Source of the DNA: Bacteroidales bacterium
GTDB taxonomy: Bacteria; Bacteroidota; Bacteroidia; Bacteroidales; UBA932
DNA length: 64,000 nucleotides
NCBI GenBank assembly: GCA_020026275.1
Contig: JAHHQQ010000011.1
Location: 1 to 64,000, forward strand
Direction of reading: 5' to 3'
Made by a program: the position numbers and the translations under genes. The notes under the pieces were generated by a model that saw only the letters and a program-made list of their open reading frames with translations, had not been told where the DNA came from and did not search any database. Positions within the stretch are counted from its first letter, which is position 1. Each line of letters starts with the position of its first letter. Below, in pieces: positions 32,084 through 41,344 of this stretch.

Positions 32084-34384
32084 ATGAAGAAATCAGTAGT
32101 ATTTTCTGCCAGTGCAATGCTTTTGGGAGTATTGTTTTCAAGCTGCTCTTCCTGTAGGGAAAGTTTGCGGTATGAACAGGATCCGGTAGAATATGTCAAT
32201 ATTCTGGTCGGAACCGCTTCCTCATTCGCTTTGTCTACAGGCAACACCTATCCGGCAGTAGCCTCTCCTTGGGGAATGAACTTCTGGACTCCGCAGACCG
32301 GCAAGATGGGAGATGGCTGGACCTATACCTATTCTGCCCATCAGATGAGAGGCCTCAAGCAGACACACCAGCCGAGTCCATGGATCAATGACTACGGCCA
32401 ATTCTCCATCATGCCTGTGACAAACGGAGAAAATTTTGATGAAGAGTCCAGACAGAGCTGGTTCTCCCACAAGGCAGAGGTTGCAAAACCTTATTATTAT
32501 TCTGTCTATCTGGCAGACCATGATGTAGTTGCCGAGATGAGTGCCACTTCCCGCGCTGCAGCTTTCCGTATGACTTATCCTGAAAAGGAAATGTCCTATC
32601 TGGTATTGGATGCCTTTGATAATGGTTCCTATGTCAAGATCGTCCCTTCGGAAAATAAGATTGTCGGTTATACTACCCGCAATTCAGGAGGAGTCCCTGA
32701 TAATTTCAAGAACTGGTTTGTCTTGGTTTCCGACACTCCATTCACTTACAGCAAGACTATGGACGGACGAAATCTAGAGAACAAGTTGGAATTGACAGCG
32801 GACCATGCTCATGCAGTGGTCGGTTTCCAGACCAGGAGAGGCCAGGAAGTCAATTTCAAGGTGGCTTCTTCATTCATCAGCCTGGAGCAGGCAGAGCGGA
32901 ATCTGAAGGAAGTGCAGGGAAAAGACTTTGACGAGGTCAAAGAATGTGTCCGCAAAGAATGGAACAAGGTCTTGGGCAGAGTGGAGGTTGCAGACAACAA
33001 TAGCGGCCATCTCAGGACATTCTATTCCGCCTTGTACCGCTCTGTCCTCTTCCCTCGCAGCTTCTATGAAATGGATGCAGAAGACAAACCGGTACATTAC
33101 AGTCCCTTCAACGGAGAAGTTCTTCCTGGCTATATGTTTACTGATACCGGTTTCTGGGATACGTTCAGAAGCCTGTTCCCATTGGTGAACCTGCTCTATC
33201 CTGAAATGGCGGAAAAAATGCAGGCCGGCCTCGTGAACGATTATCTCGAGAGTGGTTTCCTTCCAGAGTGGGCAAGCCCTGGCCACAGGGGCTGCATGGT
33301 CGGCAACAACTCCGCATCCATCGTGGCAGATGCTTATATGAAGGGAATCAGAGGCTATGATATCGAGACCTTGTGGAAAGCCGTCGTTTCCGGTGCGCAC
33401 AAAGTGCATCCTGCCGTCAGTTCGACAGGTCGGCTTGGCTGGGAATACTATGACTGTCTCGGCTATGTGCCGCGCAATGTCGGCATCAACGAGAGCGCTG
33501 CCCGTACGCTTGAATATGCTTATGATGACTGGTGCATCTGGCAACTTGGCAAGGCCCTCGGCAAGAGTGAAGAGGAAATTGCTCCTTACGCCAAGTCTGC
33601 CATGAACTATCAGAATCTGTTCCATAAAGAATTCAAACTGATGTCCGGAAGGAACGAGGACGGTTCTTTTGATAAGAAGTTCAATCCGCTCAAATGGGGC
33701 GGTGACTTTACAGAGGGCAACAGTCTCCATTACACCTGGTCCGTCTTCCATGATCCTGCAGGTCTGGCCGCTCTGATGGGTGGCAATGACGCCTATGTGA
33801 AGATGTTGGATGATATCTTCAACATCCCTCCTGTATTTGATGACAGCTACTATGGTTTTCCTATCCACGAGATCCGAGAGATGCAGGTGATGAATATGGG
33901 CAACTATGCTCACGGAAACCAGCCAATCCAGCATCTCCTCTATATGTATGACTGGTCCGACCAGCCCTGGAAGGGTCAAGCGCGTATCCGTGAAGTGATG
34001 GAGAAGATGTACAACGCCAATTTTGACGGATATTGCGGAGATGAGGACAATGGCCAGACATCTGCCTGGTATGTGTTCTCCGCTCTCGGATTCTATCCTG
34101 TCTGCCCTGGCAGCAACCAGTATGCTCTCGGAACACCTCTGTTCCATCATGTGAAGTTGAATCTTGCCAACGGCCGTACCGTGAAGATTGATGCGCCGGA
34201 CAACAGTGATGAGAATTTCTATGTGGAACAGCTCCAGTTGAATGGAAAGAACTGGACCAGAAACTTTATCGAACATGCCGATCTGCTGGAAGGAGCCCAA
34301 CTTGATTACAAGATGGCTCCTGTACCAAACAAGAATAGAGGCGGCCAGGTAGAGGATCAGCCTTATTCTTTCTCCAGGAGATAG
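32084..34384 (+). CDS. GH92 alpha-mannosidase lipoprotein
   Basis: A 766-residue GH92 enzyme, a calcium-dependent exo-alpha-mannosidase family that trims high-mannose N-glycans or yeast mannan. The SPII signal (LLGVLFSSCSSCRE) predicts membrane anchoring. Hallmarks are VNILVGTASSFALSTGNTYP, GFWDTFRSLFPL, the TEGNSLHYTWSVFHD region with a catalytic Glu, and the C-terminal block DEDNGQTSAWYVFSALGFYP. It lies 52 bases after queH and ends at a strong terminator. It may feed mannosides to the same cluster, or be an independent glycan enzyme. Confidence 0.95.
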   Translation: MKKSVVFSASAMLLGVLFSSCSSCRESLRYEQDPVEYVNILVGTASSFALSTGNTYPAVASPWGMNFWTPQTGKMGDGWTYTYSAHQMRGLKQTHQPSPWINDYGQFSIMPVTNGENFDEESRQSWFSHKAEVAKPYYYSVYLADHDVVAEMSATSRAAAFRMTYPEKEMSYLVLDAFDNGSYVKIVPSENKIVGYTTRNSGGVPDNFKNWFVLVSDTPFTYSKTMDGRNLENKLELTADHAHAVVGFQTRRGQEVNFKVASSFISLEQAERNLKEVQGKDFDEVKECVRKEWNKVLGRVEVADNNSGHLRTFYSALYRSVLFPRSFYEMDAEDKPVHYSPFNGEVLPGYMFTDTGFWDTFRSLFPLVNLLYPEMAEKMQAGLVNDYLESGFLPEWASPGHRGCMVGNNSASIVADAYMKGIRGYDIETLWKAVVSGAHKVHPAVSSTGRLGWEYYDCLGYVPRNVGINESAARTLEYAYDDWCIWQLGKALGKSEEEIAPYAKSAMNYQNLFHKEFKLMSGRNEDGSFDKKFNPLKWGGDFTEGNSLHYTWSVFHDPAGLAALMGGNDAYVKMLDDIFNIPPVFDDSYYGFPIHEIREMQVMNMGNYAHGNQPIQHLLYMYDWSDQPWKGQARIREVMEKMYNANFDGYCGDEDNGQTSAWYVFSALGFYPVCPGSNQYALGTPLFHHVKLNLANGRTVKIDAPDNSDENFYVEQLQLNGKNWTRNFIEHADLLEGAQLDYKMAPVPNKNRGGQVEDQPYSFSRR

Positions 34385-34419
34385 AACGTCGTGGCTGCAA
34401 GGCAGTTATGTCAGATTGA

Positions 34420-34466
34420 AAAATGGACAAGAGATTCTTCAATTGGATATCTTGTCCATTTTTTTC
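34420..34466 (+). terminator. Terminator after GH92
   Basis: AAAATGGACAAGA (34420-34432) pairs perfectly with TCTTGTCCATTTT (34450-34462) and is followed by more T. It separates the glycan cluster from tatAC. Confidence 0.85.
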
Positions 34467-34509
34467 AATGAATTTAAATTATTTTATTAAATTCGAAGTC
34501 GAAAGTAAT

Positions 34510-34517
34510 TATATTTG
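34510..34517 (+). promoter_or_regulatory. Candidate -7 element for tatA-tatC
   Basis: TATATTTG matches TAnnTTTG and lies 18 bases before the first tatA ATG, downstream of the GH92 terminator. No TTTG is present at -33. Confidence 0.4.
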
Positions 34518-34535
34518 GAATAACATTAAAATAAG

Positions 34536-34766
34536 ATGATCATGCATAATCTGTTGTTCTTGGGAAATCTGGGATGGGGCGAGATTCTTATAATCGCCCT
34601 GATTATCCTGCTTCTTTTCGGAGGAAAGAAAATTCCTGAATTGATGAAAGGCCTTGGCAAAGGCGTGAAGAGTTTCAAGGAAGGAATCAATGAAGTGGAG
34701 AACGAAATCAACAAACCATTAATTGAGGAGAAGGAAAACACTTCCAAGAAAGAAGAAGAGAAGTAG
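34536..34766 (+). CDS. tatA: Sec-independent translocase subunit TatA
   Basis: A 76-residue TatA/E protein with one N-terminal membrane helix (GEILIIALIILLLFGGKKIPEL). The conserved phenylalanine-glycine hinge FGGKKIPEL and an amphipathic helix (MKGLGKGVKSFKEGINE) follow, with a charged tail after them. ATG at 34542 is an alternative start. It is two bases upstream of tatC. No TatB is present, so this is a minimal TatA-TatC system in which TatA is probably bifunctional. Confidence 0.95.
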   Translation: MIMHNLLFLGNLGWGEILIIALIILLLFGGKKIPELMKGLGKGVKSFKEGINEVENEINKPLIEEKENTSKKEEEK

Positions 34767-34767
34767 A

Positions 34768-35556
34768 ATGGAAATGTCTGGAAATGAGAAGAATATGTCA
34801 TTCTGGGATCATCTTGATGAACTCAGAATGACATTGTTTCATGTCCTTATCTTCCTGCTGGTCGCTTTTGTGGGCTGGTTTATTGCCATGCCTTATATCT
34901 TCGACCCCTTTGTCTTGGGACCGACTTCTTCTGATTTTTTCCTGTACAAATGCTTCGCGGCACTGGGAAAACTGCCTTTTGTACCGGATTTCGGTGACAG
35001 CGGCTTCTCCGTTGATATCATCAACATTCATGTCGCGTCTCAATTCATGACCCATATGAGCACTTCTTTCTATTTCGCTTTGGTGGTCACTTTCCCCTAC
35101 ATGGTCTATGAACTGTGGAAATTCATCTGTCCGGCTCTTTTCCCGAACGAGAAGAAAAGCGTCCGGATTGCCTTCTCGTTCAGCACTATTATGTTCTATT
35201 TGGGATGCGCTGTCGGCTATGTGCTGGTATTTCCACTGACTTTCCGCTTCCTGACCCAATATACGCTGGGCAATGAAATCGTGAACCAGATCAATCTGGG
35301 TTCTTACATGGGCATGTTCTTCATGCTGATTGTTGTCATGGGAGTGGTCTTTGAACTGCCTCTGCTCGCTTGGGTTCTGTCCAAACTGGGGCTGATCAGC
35401 AAATCTTTTTTGCGTACTTATCGCAAGCACGCGATCGTTGTGATAATGATTCTCTCTGCCATGATTACGCCTTCTGGCGATCCATTCACCTTGATGGTGG
35501 TTTTTCTGCCAATCTATCTGTTGTATGAACTGTCAATCAAGATAGTCAAAGACTAG
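34768..35556 (+). CDS. tatC: Sec-independent translocase subunit TatC
   Basis: TatC (262 residues), the twin-arginine signal receptor. It begins MSGNEKNMSFWDHLDELRM, the canonical N-terminal LDELR motif. Six membrane segments follow, including the conserved YELWKFICPALFPNEKK loop. The frame is open further upstream into tatA, but the start at 34768 sits directly after the tatA stop. Its likely clients include the SRRDFLKK oxidoreductase at 26006. Confidence 0.95.
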   Translation: MEMSGNEKNMSFWDHLDELRMTLFHVLIFLLVAFVGWFIAMPYIFDPFVLGPTSSDFFLYKCFAALGKLPFVPDFGDSGFSVDIINIHVASQFMTHMSTSFYFALVVTFPYMVYELWKFICPALFPNEKKSVRIAFSFSTIMFYLGCAVGYVLVFPLTFRFLTQYTLGNEIVNQINLGSYMGMFFMLIVVMGVVFELPLLAWVLSKLGLISKSFLRTYRKHAIVVIMILSAMITPSGDPFTLMVVFLPIYLLYELSIKIVKD

Positions 35557-35708
35557 AGGAGTGAGTGGAAAGAATGTCCAATACGAGGTTTTTTTTGTAT
35601 TATTTTCACTTTGTAATGCAAGTTTTTCCCAATTTGAATAGATTACTGTCTGAAATTGTTATCTTGGTAAACTGAATTTAGTAAGCCAAGTATTTAAGTC
35701 AGTCTTTG

Positions 35709-38003
35709 ATGATGAAAAAATTATTGAGTGTTATCTGTTTGATTGTTAGCTTGATGTCTTTAGCGTCTGCTCAATCTTATATGGACAGGGCAGAGGTTTT
35801 TGAACGTGATTCTCTGCATTACAAAGTGAGGAATTCTTATTTTACAGTAAAATGGACCGGAAAGCATGATCGGTATCTTTATTTTTCAGAAAAACAGAAG
35901 GATGGAGATGAAATAGTCTGGCTGGTCGATTCCCGCAACTGGAAAAAATCATTGGTTTACAAAGATTCGGAAATCATGTCCAGGTTTCCGTCAGGAACGG
36001 ACGGGAAGAAAGAAGCCAAACTTAATTTGGGTTTGTACAATATTCATTTTGACGAGCAGGATATCAGCCGTTTCTATGTAGATAAGGGCAAGAAACATTA
36101 TTGCTATAATTGGCGGAAGGAAGAATGGTCCGAGACCGATGATTCCTATGCCGGAAAGGGTAACAGGTATCCGGGCCATAACTGGAGATATTCTCAGGAC
36201 AGTCTGTATCGTATGGTCTGTGTGGACAACCAGCTTTGTCTGGGGGTTGACGACAGTCTGGTCTGTTTGACCTCTGATGGGGAAAAGGACCACAGTTATG
36301 GATTGAAGGGGACGGGCCCGGAGAAGAGCAAGGCGGAAATATCTGTGCAGGGAATGTGGCAGAAGAAGGGCCATCATTTCATCGGTCACCGGAAAGATTG
36401 TCGCAATGTCGGTTCACTGACCTTGGTGGACAATCTGTCTGAACGTCCGGAGCCCAAGACCTATCTGTTCCCGATGCCGGGGGATACAGCTGTCTTCAGG
36501 TATGATTTCTATTATGTAGATGCTGACCAGCGAAGTTTCAGAAGATTGACGGAACTGGAAAAATACAAAGACCAGGAAATGTATCTTCCACGTTTCGGAC
36601 AATATTGCCAAAGCGGGGATTATGTCTATCTGATGGCTTCCAACCGTCAGCGGGACACCTTGGAATTGTTTCGGGTCGATTTGCGCAATGGAGAAGTCCG
36701 GAACATCATCACAGAGGAATGCAAGCCTCATTTCAACGAGATGATGATGTCATTCCATGTTCTCAATGAGGGCAAGGACATCCTGTGGTGGTCAGAAAGG
36801 ACAGGTAAGGGAAAGTTCTATCACTATGACCAGGACGGTCGTCTCCTGAATCCGGTCATGAAACAGGAATTTGTGTCCGGTGCCGTGCATAGCATCGACA
36901 CGGCTGCCCGTACATTCATCTTCGAGGGGTATGGGGCCAATCCTGCAGTCAATCCGGATTACCGCTATTTCTACAAAGGATCCATTGATGGAAAATTTGA
37001 ACCGGTGTTGTTGACTCCAGGAAATGGAACGCATTGTATTGAACTGTCCCCTGAGAAGAAATACATTTTTGATAAATATTCTCGGATGGATATGGCACCG
37101 CGACATCAGATTTGTGACATGAAGGGACGAGTCCTCTATGAACTGCCGTCTGCGGATGTGAGCGAACTGGAAAAATGTGGCTGGAAATATCCGGAAGTGG
37201 TGGAATTTATGGCGGCCGATTCTGTTACTAAACTGTATGGTGTCGTTTACCTTCCATTTGAGATGGAACCTGGCAGGAAATATCCGATCATCACGGATGT
37301 CTATCCTGGACCTCAAATGGATTTGGTTCCGAGAGAATTTTCATTGGATGATAACTATAATCACAGCCTCGCTCAGTTGGGATTCATTGTCGTGAATGTG
37401 TCATATAGGGGAAGTAATCCCCATCGTGGCCGGGATTTTTACAATTTCGGTTATGGCAATTTGAGAGATTACGCTTTGGATGACAATTATGCAGTAATCC
37501 AACAGGTGGCACAGCGTTATCCAGGTGATTTGGATCGGGTAGGAATCTATGGTCATTCTGGAGGTGGTTTCATGGCGGCGGCCGCCATGCTGACCCGTCC
37601 TGATTTCTATAAGGCCGGTGTCGCGGCATCTGGTAATCATGACAACAACATTTATACGCAATGGTGGGGAGAATCTTTCCATGGAGTGCACCGAGTTGCG
37701 GGCAAAGACGGCAAACCTGCCTTTGAGTGCAAGATTCCGACCAATATCGAACTGGCCGGCAATCTGAAAGGAAAATTGCTGCTCATTACCGGAGACATGG
37801 ACAACAATGTCCATCCTGCCAATACCATGCGTCTGGCACATGCCCTGATCAAGGCAGGAAAACGGTTTGACATGTTGGTCATTCCGGGGACGGACCACAG
37901 CTTGGGTACCCCTTCCTATTATACCAATGTGCTCAGATATTATTTCGTGGAAAACCTGTTGGGACTTCCGCAAAAAGATATAAATATTATAAATCATAAC
38001 TGA
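35709..38003 (+). CDS. S9 family peptidase (dipeptidyl-peptidase IV-like)
   Basis: A 764-residue exported serine peptidase with signal MMKKLLSVICLIVSLMSLAS. An N-terminal DPP-IV-like beta-propeller (about 30-500) is followed by an alpha/beta-hydrolase domain. The catalytic triad is S617 in YGHSGGG, D698 in GDMDNNVHP and H730 in GTDHS. Prolyl oligopeptidase family members release dipeptides or cleave after proline in short peptides. A TTG start three bases upstream is possible. SusC begins six bases after its stop, so peptidase and transporter form one operon. This argues that the SusC/D pair handles peptides. Confidence 0.92.
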   Translation: MMKKLLSVICLIVSLMSLASAQSYMDRAEVFERDSLHYKVRNSYFTVKWTGKHDRYLYFSEKQKDGDEIVWLVDSRNWKKSLVYKDSEIMSRFPSGTDGKKEAKLNLGLYNIHFDEQDISRFYVDKGKKHYCYNWRKEEWSETDDSYAGKGNRYPGHNWRYSQDSLYRMVCVDNQLCLGVDDSLVCLTSDGEKDHSYGLKGTGPEKSKAEISVQGMWQKKGHHFIGHRKDCRNVGSLTLVDNLSERPEPKTYLFPMPGDTAVFRYDFYYVDADQRSFRRLTELEKYKDQEMYLPRFGQYCQSGDYVYLMASNRQRDTLELFRVDLRNGEVRNIITEECKPHFNEMMMSFHVLNEGKDILWWSERTGKGKFYHYDQDGRLLNPVMKQEFVSGAVHSIDTAARTFIFEGYGANPAVNPDYRYFYKGSIDGKFEPVLLTPGNGTHCIELSPEKKYIFDKYSRMDMAPRHQICDMKGRVLYELPSADVSELEKCGWKYPEVVEFMAADSVTKLYGVVYLPFEMEPGRKYPIITDVYPGPQMDLVPREFSLDDNYNHSLAQLGFIVVNVSYRGSNPHRGRDFYNFGYGNLRDYALDDNYAVIQQVAQRYPGDLDRVGIYGHSGGGFMAAAAMLTRPDFYKAGVAASGNHDNNIYTQWWGESFHGVHRVAGKDGKPAFECKIPTNIELAGNLKGKLLLITGDMDNNVHPANTMRLAHALIKAGKRFDMLVIPGTDHSLGTPSYYTNVLRYYFVENLLGLPQKDINIINHN

Positions 38004-38009
38004 TAAGCT

Positions 38010-41000
38010 ATGAAGGAACGTAAAGGACTCATCTATGCATTGGCCATCTTCTTCGTGATGCTGGCCTCTGTCCTTCCTGTTTTTGCTCAGGGAGAAATCA
38101 AGGTCTCGGGAGTGGTGACTGATGGAGAGGGACTGCCTCTCACCGGAGTCGCCGTCATGGTGCCGGGGACCAAGATCGGAGTAGTGACCGGCTATGATGG
38201 CGATTACAGCATCACTGTCAAGAAAGGGTCTGTCATCAATTTCAGTTTCATCGGTTTCGAAACGGTGGAATGGAAAGTGGACAAAAGCGAATACAATGTC
38301 GTGATGAAGGTGGAGCATTCCACCTTGGACCAGGTGGTCGTCACAGGTTACTCCCAGGTAGACATCCGGAAGGCAACTGGGGCGGTGGCTGTGATGGATG
38401 CCAAGCAACTGAAAGATTCTCCGTTGAAAAGTGTGGACCAGCTGCTTCAGGGCAAACTCTCCGGCGTGGTTGTCAAGATGACTTCCGGCCGTCCGGGTTC
38501 TTCTGCCAGTGTGCGTGTCCGTGGAACAAATACCATTACTGGTGATGCGGAACCTCTTTGGGTGGTAGACGGTGTTCCTCTACAGAAGAATATTCCGATG
38601 ATGAACAGCAGCCAGATCAAGTCTGGTGATTTTGAAAGTATCTATGCCAATGGTATCGGCAATATCAATCCGAATGATATAGAATCCATTACAGTTTTAA
38701 AAGACGCATCTGCTGCTGCTATCTATGGATCACAGGCTGCTGGTGGTGTCATTGTCGTCACGACCAAGAAAGGTCAGGCCGGCAAGACCCATGTCAGCTA
38801 TACTGGTTCTGTTTCCATCCAGACCAAGCCTTCGGGTGATGCCAATCTTATGAATTCCAGAGAAAAATTGGCTTGGGAGCAGGAGCTTTGGAATGAATTT
38901 TCCGTTCCTGCAATGAACCAGACCCGTTCTAATATTCCTGTCATAGGCTTGTTGGGACAGATACGTTCCGGTTATGGGCGATTCAAGGGGATGAATAAGG
39001 CAGAACAGGATGCTGAAATTGAGAGGTTGGCTTCTGAGTCGACAGATTGGTTTGATGTGCTGTTCAGAAATTCCATATCCACTAGTCATTATATCTCTCT
39101 TTCAGGTGGAGCGGGAAGCACTACATACTATGTGTCAGGAGGTTTCAATAGAAACAATGGTCTGGTGGTGAAGACGAGTGCTGAAAATTACAGCATCAAT
39201 GCCAAAGTGGACATGAATCCGGCCAAATGGATCAAGCTGGGGCTTTCCACAGATTTCAGCTACATGAAGTCTTTGGCGCCATCAAATAATGTGGATATGT
39301 TCCGTTATGCCTATTTTGCCAATCCGTATGAGAAGCCGTATAATGAAGACGGTTCCTACAAGTCTGATGAAACTTATTTCTCCATCGCTCAGGCAAATGG
39401 AAATACATATGTTTATCCGGAACCGGTCAATGGTTTTAATATCATGCGGGAGATTGATGAAACTTCCAGTATGGCGACTTCGTCTTCCATGAACATTCGT
39501 GGGAATGCTACGGTCAATATTGTGAAAGGATTGACATTTAATGGATTGGCTTCCTTCTCGTACATCAGCGACATGTCCGAGAACATCAATGGAAAGAATA
39601 CTTATGCCGCATGGCAGGACCGTCCGTTCGAAAATGATTATTTCAATTCCAAGAGAGTGTATGGCTCCATTACTCAATTCTCTAATGTCAATACTTCCTA
39701 TCTTCTCAGAGGCCAGTTCAACTTTTCTAGAACTTTCGCCGAGAAGCATAATGTGAGTGCAATTGCTGGTTCAGAAATCAGAAGTTCCTATTCGCGTAGC
39801 ATTACGACCAAACGTTATGGATATGATCCTGTTACAGGTAACCATTCTACTCCTATGTTTGAGCCGAATGCAGATGGAAAAATTGATTACGACAAAATGA
39901 TCAAGTTCGGGGAAATCATGGATGGCCTGTCTGGACAGAGTAAGTTGGAAGATGCTTTCGCCTCATTTTATGGCACTGCGACTTACAATTACAATAATCG
40001 GTACATTGCCAGTGCGACCATTCGTTCCGACGGTTCCAATAATTTTGGAAGTGACCAGCAATTCAATGCAAACTGGTCAGTCAGCGGCTCCTGGAATGTG
40101 GATGAAGAACCTTGGATGAAAGGAATTTCAAACGTGTTGAGTACCCTGAGTCTTCGTGCTGGTTTCGGATATACCGGCGGTGTCAATAAATCGGTCTATC
40201 CAGTTCTGATTATGGATTATATGCCGACATTCCGCAAATCAGAGTTCGATTTCTATAGAATGGGCTTTATTTATAACGCTCCGAATCCTAACCTTAGATG
40301 GGAGAAGAACCGTACTTTTAACATAGGTATGAATTTCGGCTTCTTGGCAGATAGAATCACTGGTGAATTGTCCTATTATCAGAACAAGAACTTGGACCAG
40401 GTAACCAAAGTAAGAGTTCCTACTTCTACAGGATTTGATGTTCAGGCCTATAATACTTCAGAGCAGATCAACCAGGGTGTGGAAGTGATGTTGAGTGCAG
40501 ATATTCTCCGTATCCGTGATTTCCGTTGGAGAGTAGCGGCGAATGTTTCCTATAACTATAATGAGCTGACCAAGTATGCTTCTCCGACTGGTTCTCTCAG
40601 TGAACAGTATTTTGTCGGCTATCCATTGGGCCATATCTTTACCGGCAAGCCGAACGGAATCAATCCGACAACCGGCTTGTATGAATATCAGCTGCGACCG
40701 GATGCCGTCATTTCGGATGTGGCAGACTATAGGAAATACGAGAACTACTTGTTCTATGTCGGAACCATGAATGCTCCATGGAATGGAGGATTCTCAACGA
40801 CTTTCTCTTACAAGAATGTGTCTCTCAATATTGTGGGAAACTATTCGATTGGAGGAAAGATTGTCAACAATATCACGCCGCCTGTTGGACATGGAAAAGT
40901 AGGGGACAATACCAATGAGATTGTTCCGACTTCACAGAATGACCTGTATGCTTATTATCTGAATGCGCGCAAAGATGTCACCCATCGTTGGACTCCGGAC

Positions 41001-41342
41001 AATCCGATTACAGACGGTTATCCGAGAATCATTGATGCCTATGGCCCTAAACTGACAGACCCGAATGGTGGACTGCTGACCAACAAACTGCTGAATTCAG
41101 ATACCATCAACAGAAGTTCCATGTTGGAAGATTTGTCCTACCTGAAGATCAGTTCCGTTTCCCTGAACTGGACTCTTCCGGACAAGTGGACGAGAAAGAT
41201 GCATCTGGCTGGTGTATATGCTAGTTTCATGATGAACAACCTCTATACCTTTACTGGATACAAAGGTTTGGACCCGGAAACTCCTGGGGCTGTTTATCCT
41301 CAGGCAAGGACCTATTCCTTTAGCCTTTCCATTAATTTTTAA
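38010..41342 (+). CDS. SusC/RagA family TonB-dependent transporter of the peptidase locus
   Basis: A 1110-residue SusC homologue with an N-terminal signal (ALAIFFVMLASVLPVFAQ). A carboxypeptidase-like domain follows (VSGVVTDGEGLPLTGVAVMV), then the TonB box region (LDQVVVTGYSQVDIR). The plug includes SVDQLLQGKLSGVVVKM and VLKDASAAAIYGSQAAGGV, and the barrel ends in TYSFSLSINF. It has no STN domain. It differs clearly from the SusC at 18979 and, being operonic with an S9 peptidase, resembles RagA-type oligopeptide importers. Peptide as substrate is an inference. Confidence 0.95.
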   Translation: MKERKGLIYALAIFFVMLASVLPVFAQGEIKVSGVVTDGEGLPLTGVAVMVPGTKIGVVTGYDGDYSITVKKGSVINFSFIGFETVEWKVDKSEYNVVMKVEHSTLDQVVVTGYSQVDIRKATGAVAVMDAKQLKDSPLKSVDQLLQGKLSGVVVKMTSGRPGSSASVRVRGTNTITGDAEPLWVVDGVPLQKNIPMMNSSQIKSGDFESIYANGIGNINPNDIESITVLKDASAAAIYGSQAAGGVIVVTTKKGQAGKTHVSYTGSVSIQTKPSGDANLMNSREKLAWEQELWNEFSVPAMNQTRSNIPVIGLLGQIRSGYGRFKGMNKAEQDAEIERLASESTDWFDVLFRNSISTSHYISLSGGAGSTTYYVSGGFNRNNGLVVKTSAENYSINAKVDMNPAKWIKLGLSTDFSYMKSLAPSNNVDMFRYAYFANPYEKPYNEDGSYKSDETYFSIAQANGNTYVYPEPVNGFNIMREIDETSSMATSSSMNIRGNATVNIVKGLTFNGLASFSYISDMSENINGKNTYAAWQDRPFENDYFNSKRVYGSITQFSNVNTSYLLRGQFNFSRTFAEKHNVSAIAGSEIRSSYSRSITTKRYGYDPVTGNHSTPMFEPNADGKIDYDKMIKFGEIMDGLSGQSKLEDAFASFYGTATYNYNNRYIASATIRSDGSNNFGSDQQFNANWSVSGSWNVDEEPWMKGISNVLSTLSLRAGFGYTGGVNKSVYPVLIMDYMPTFRKSEFDFYRMGFIYNAPNPNLRWEKNRTFNIGMNFGFLADRITGELSYYQNKNLDQVTKVRVPTSTGFDVQAYNTSEQINQGVEVMLSADILRIRDFRWRVAANVSYNYNELTKYASPTGSLSEQYFVGYPLGHIFTGKPNGINPTTGLYEYQLRPDAVISDVADYRKYENYLFYVGTMNAPWNGGFSTTFSYKNVSLNIVGNYSIGGKIVNNITPPVGHGKVGDNTNEIVPTSQNDLYAYYLNARKDVTHRWTPDNPITDGYPRIIDAYGPKLTDPNGGLLTNKLLNSDTINRSSMLEDLSYLKISSVSLNWTLPDKWTRKMHLAGVYASFMMNNLYTFTGYKGLDPETPGAVYPQARTYSFSLSINF

Positions 41343-41344
41343 AT

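Noticed and set aside
32870..34300. 476-codon minus-strand open frame inside GH92
   Set aside because: GH92 motifs run through the whole plus-strand frame; the antisense product resembles nothing.
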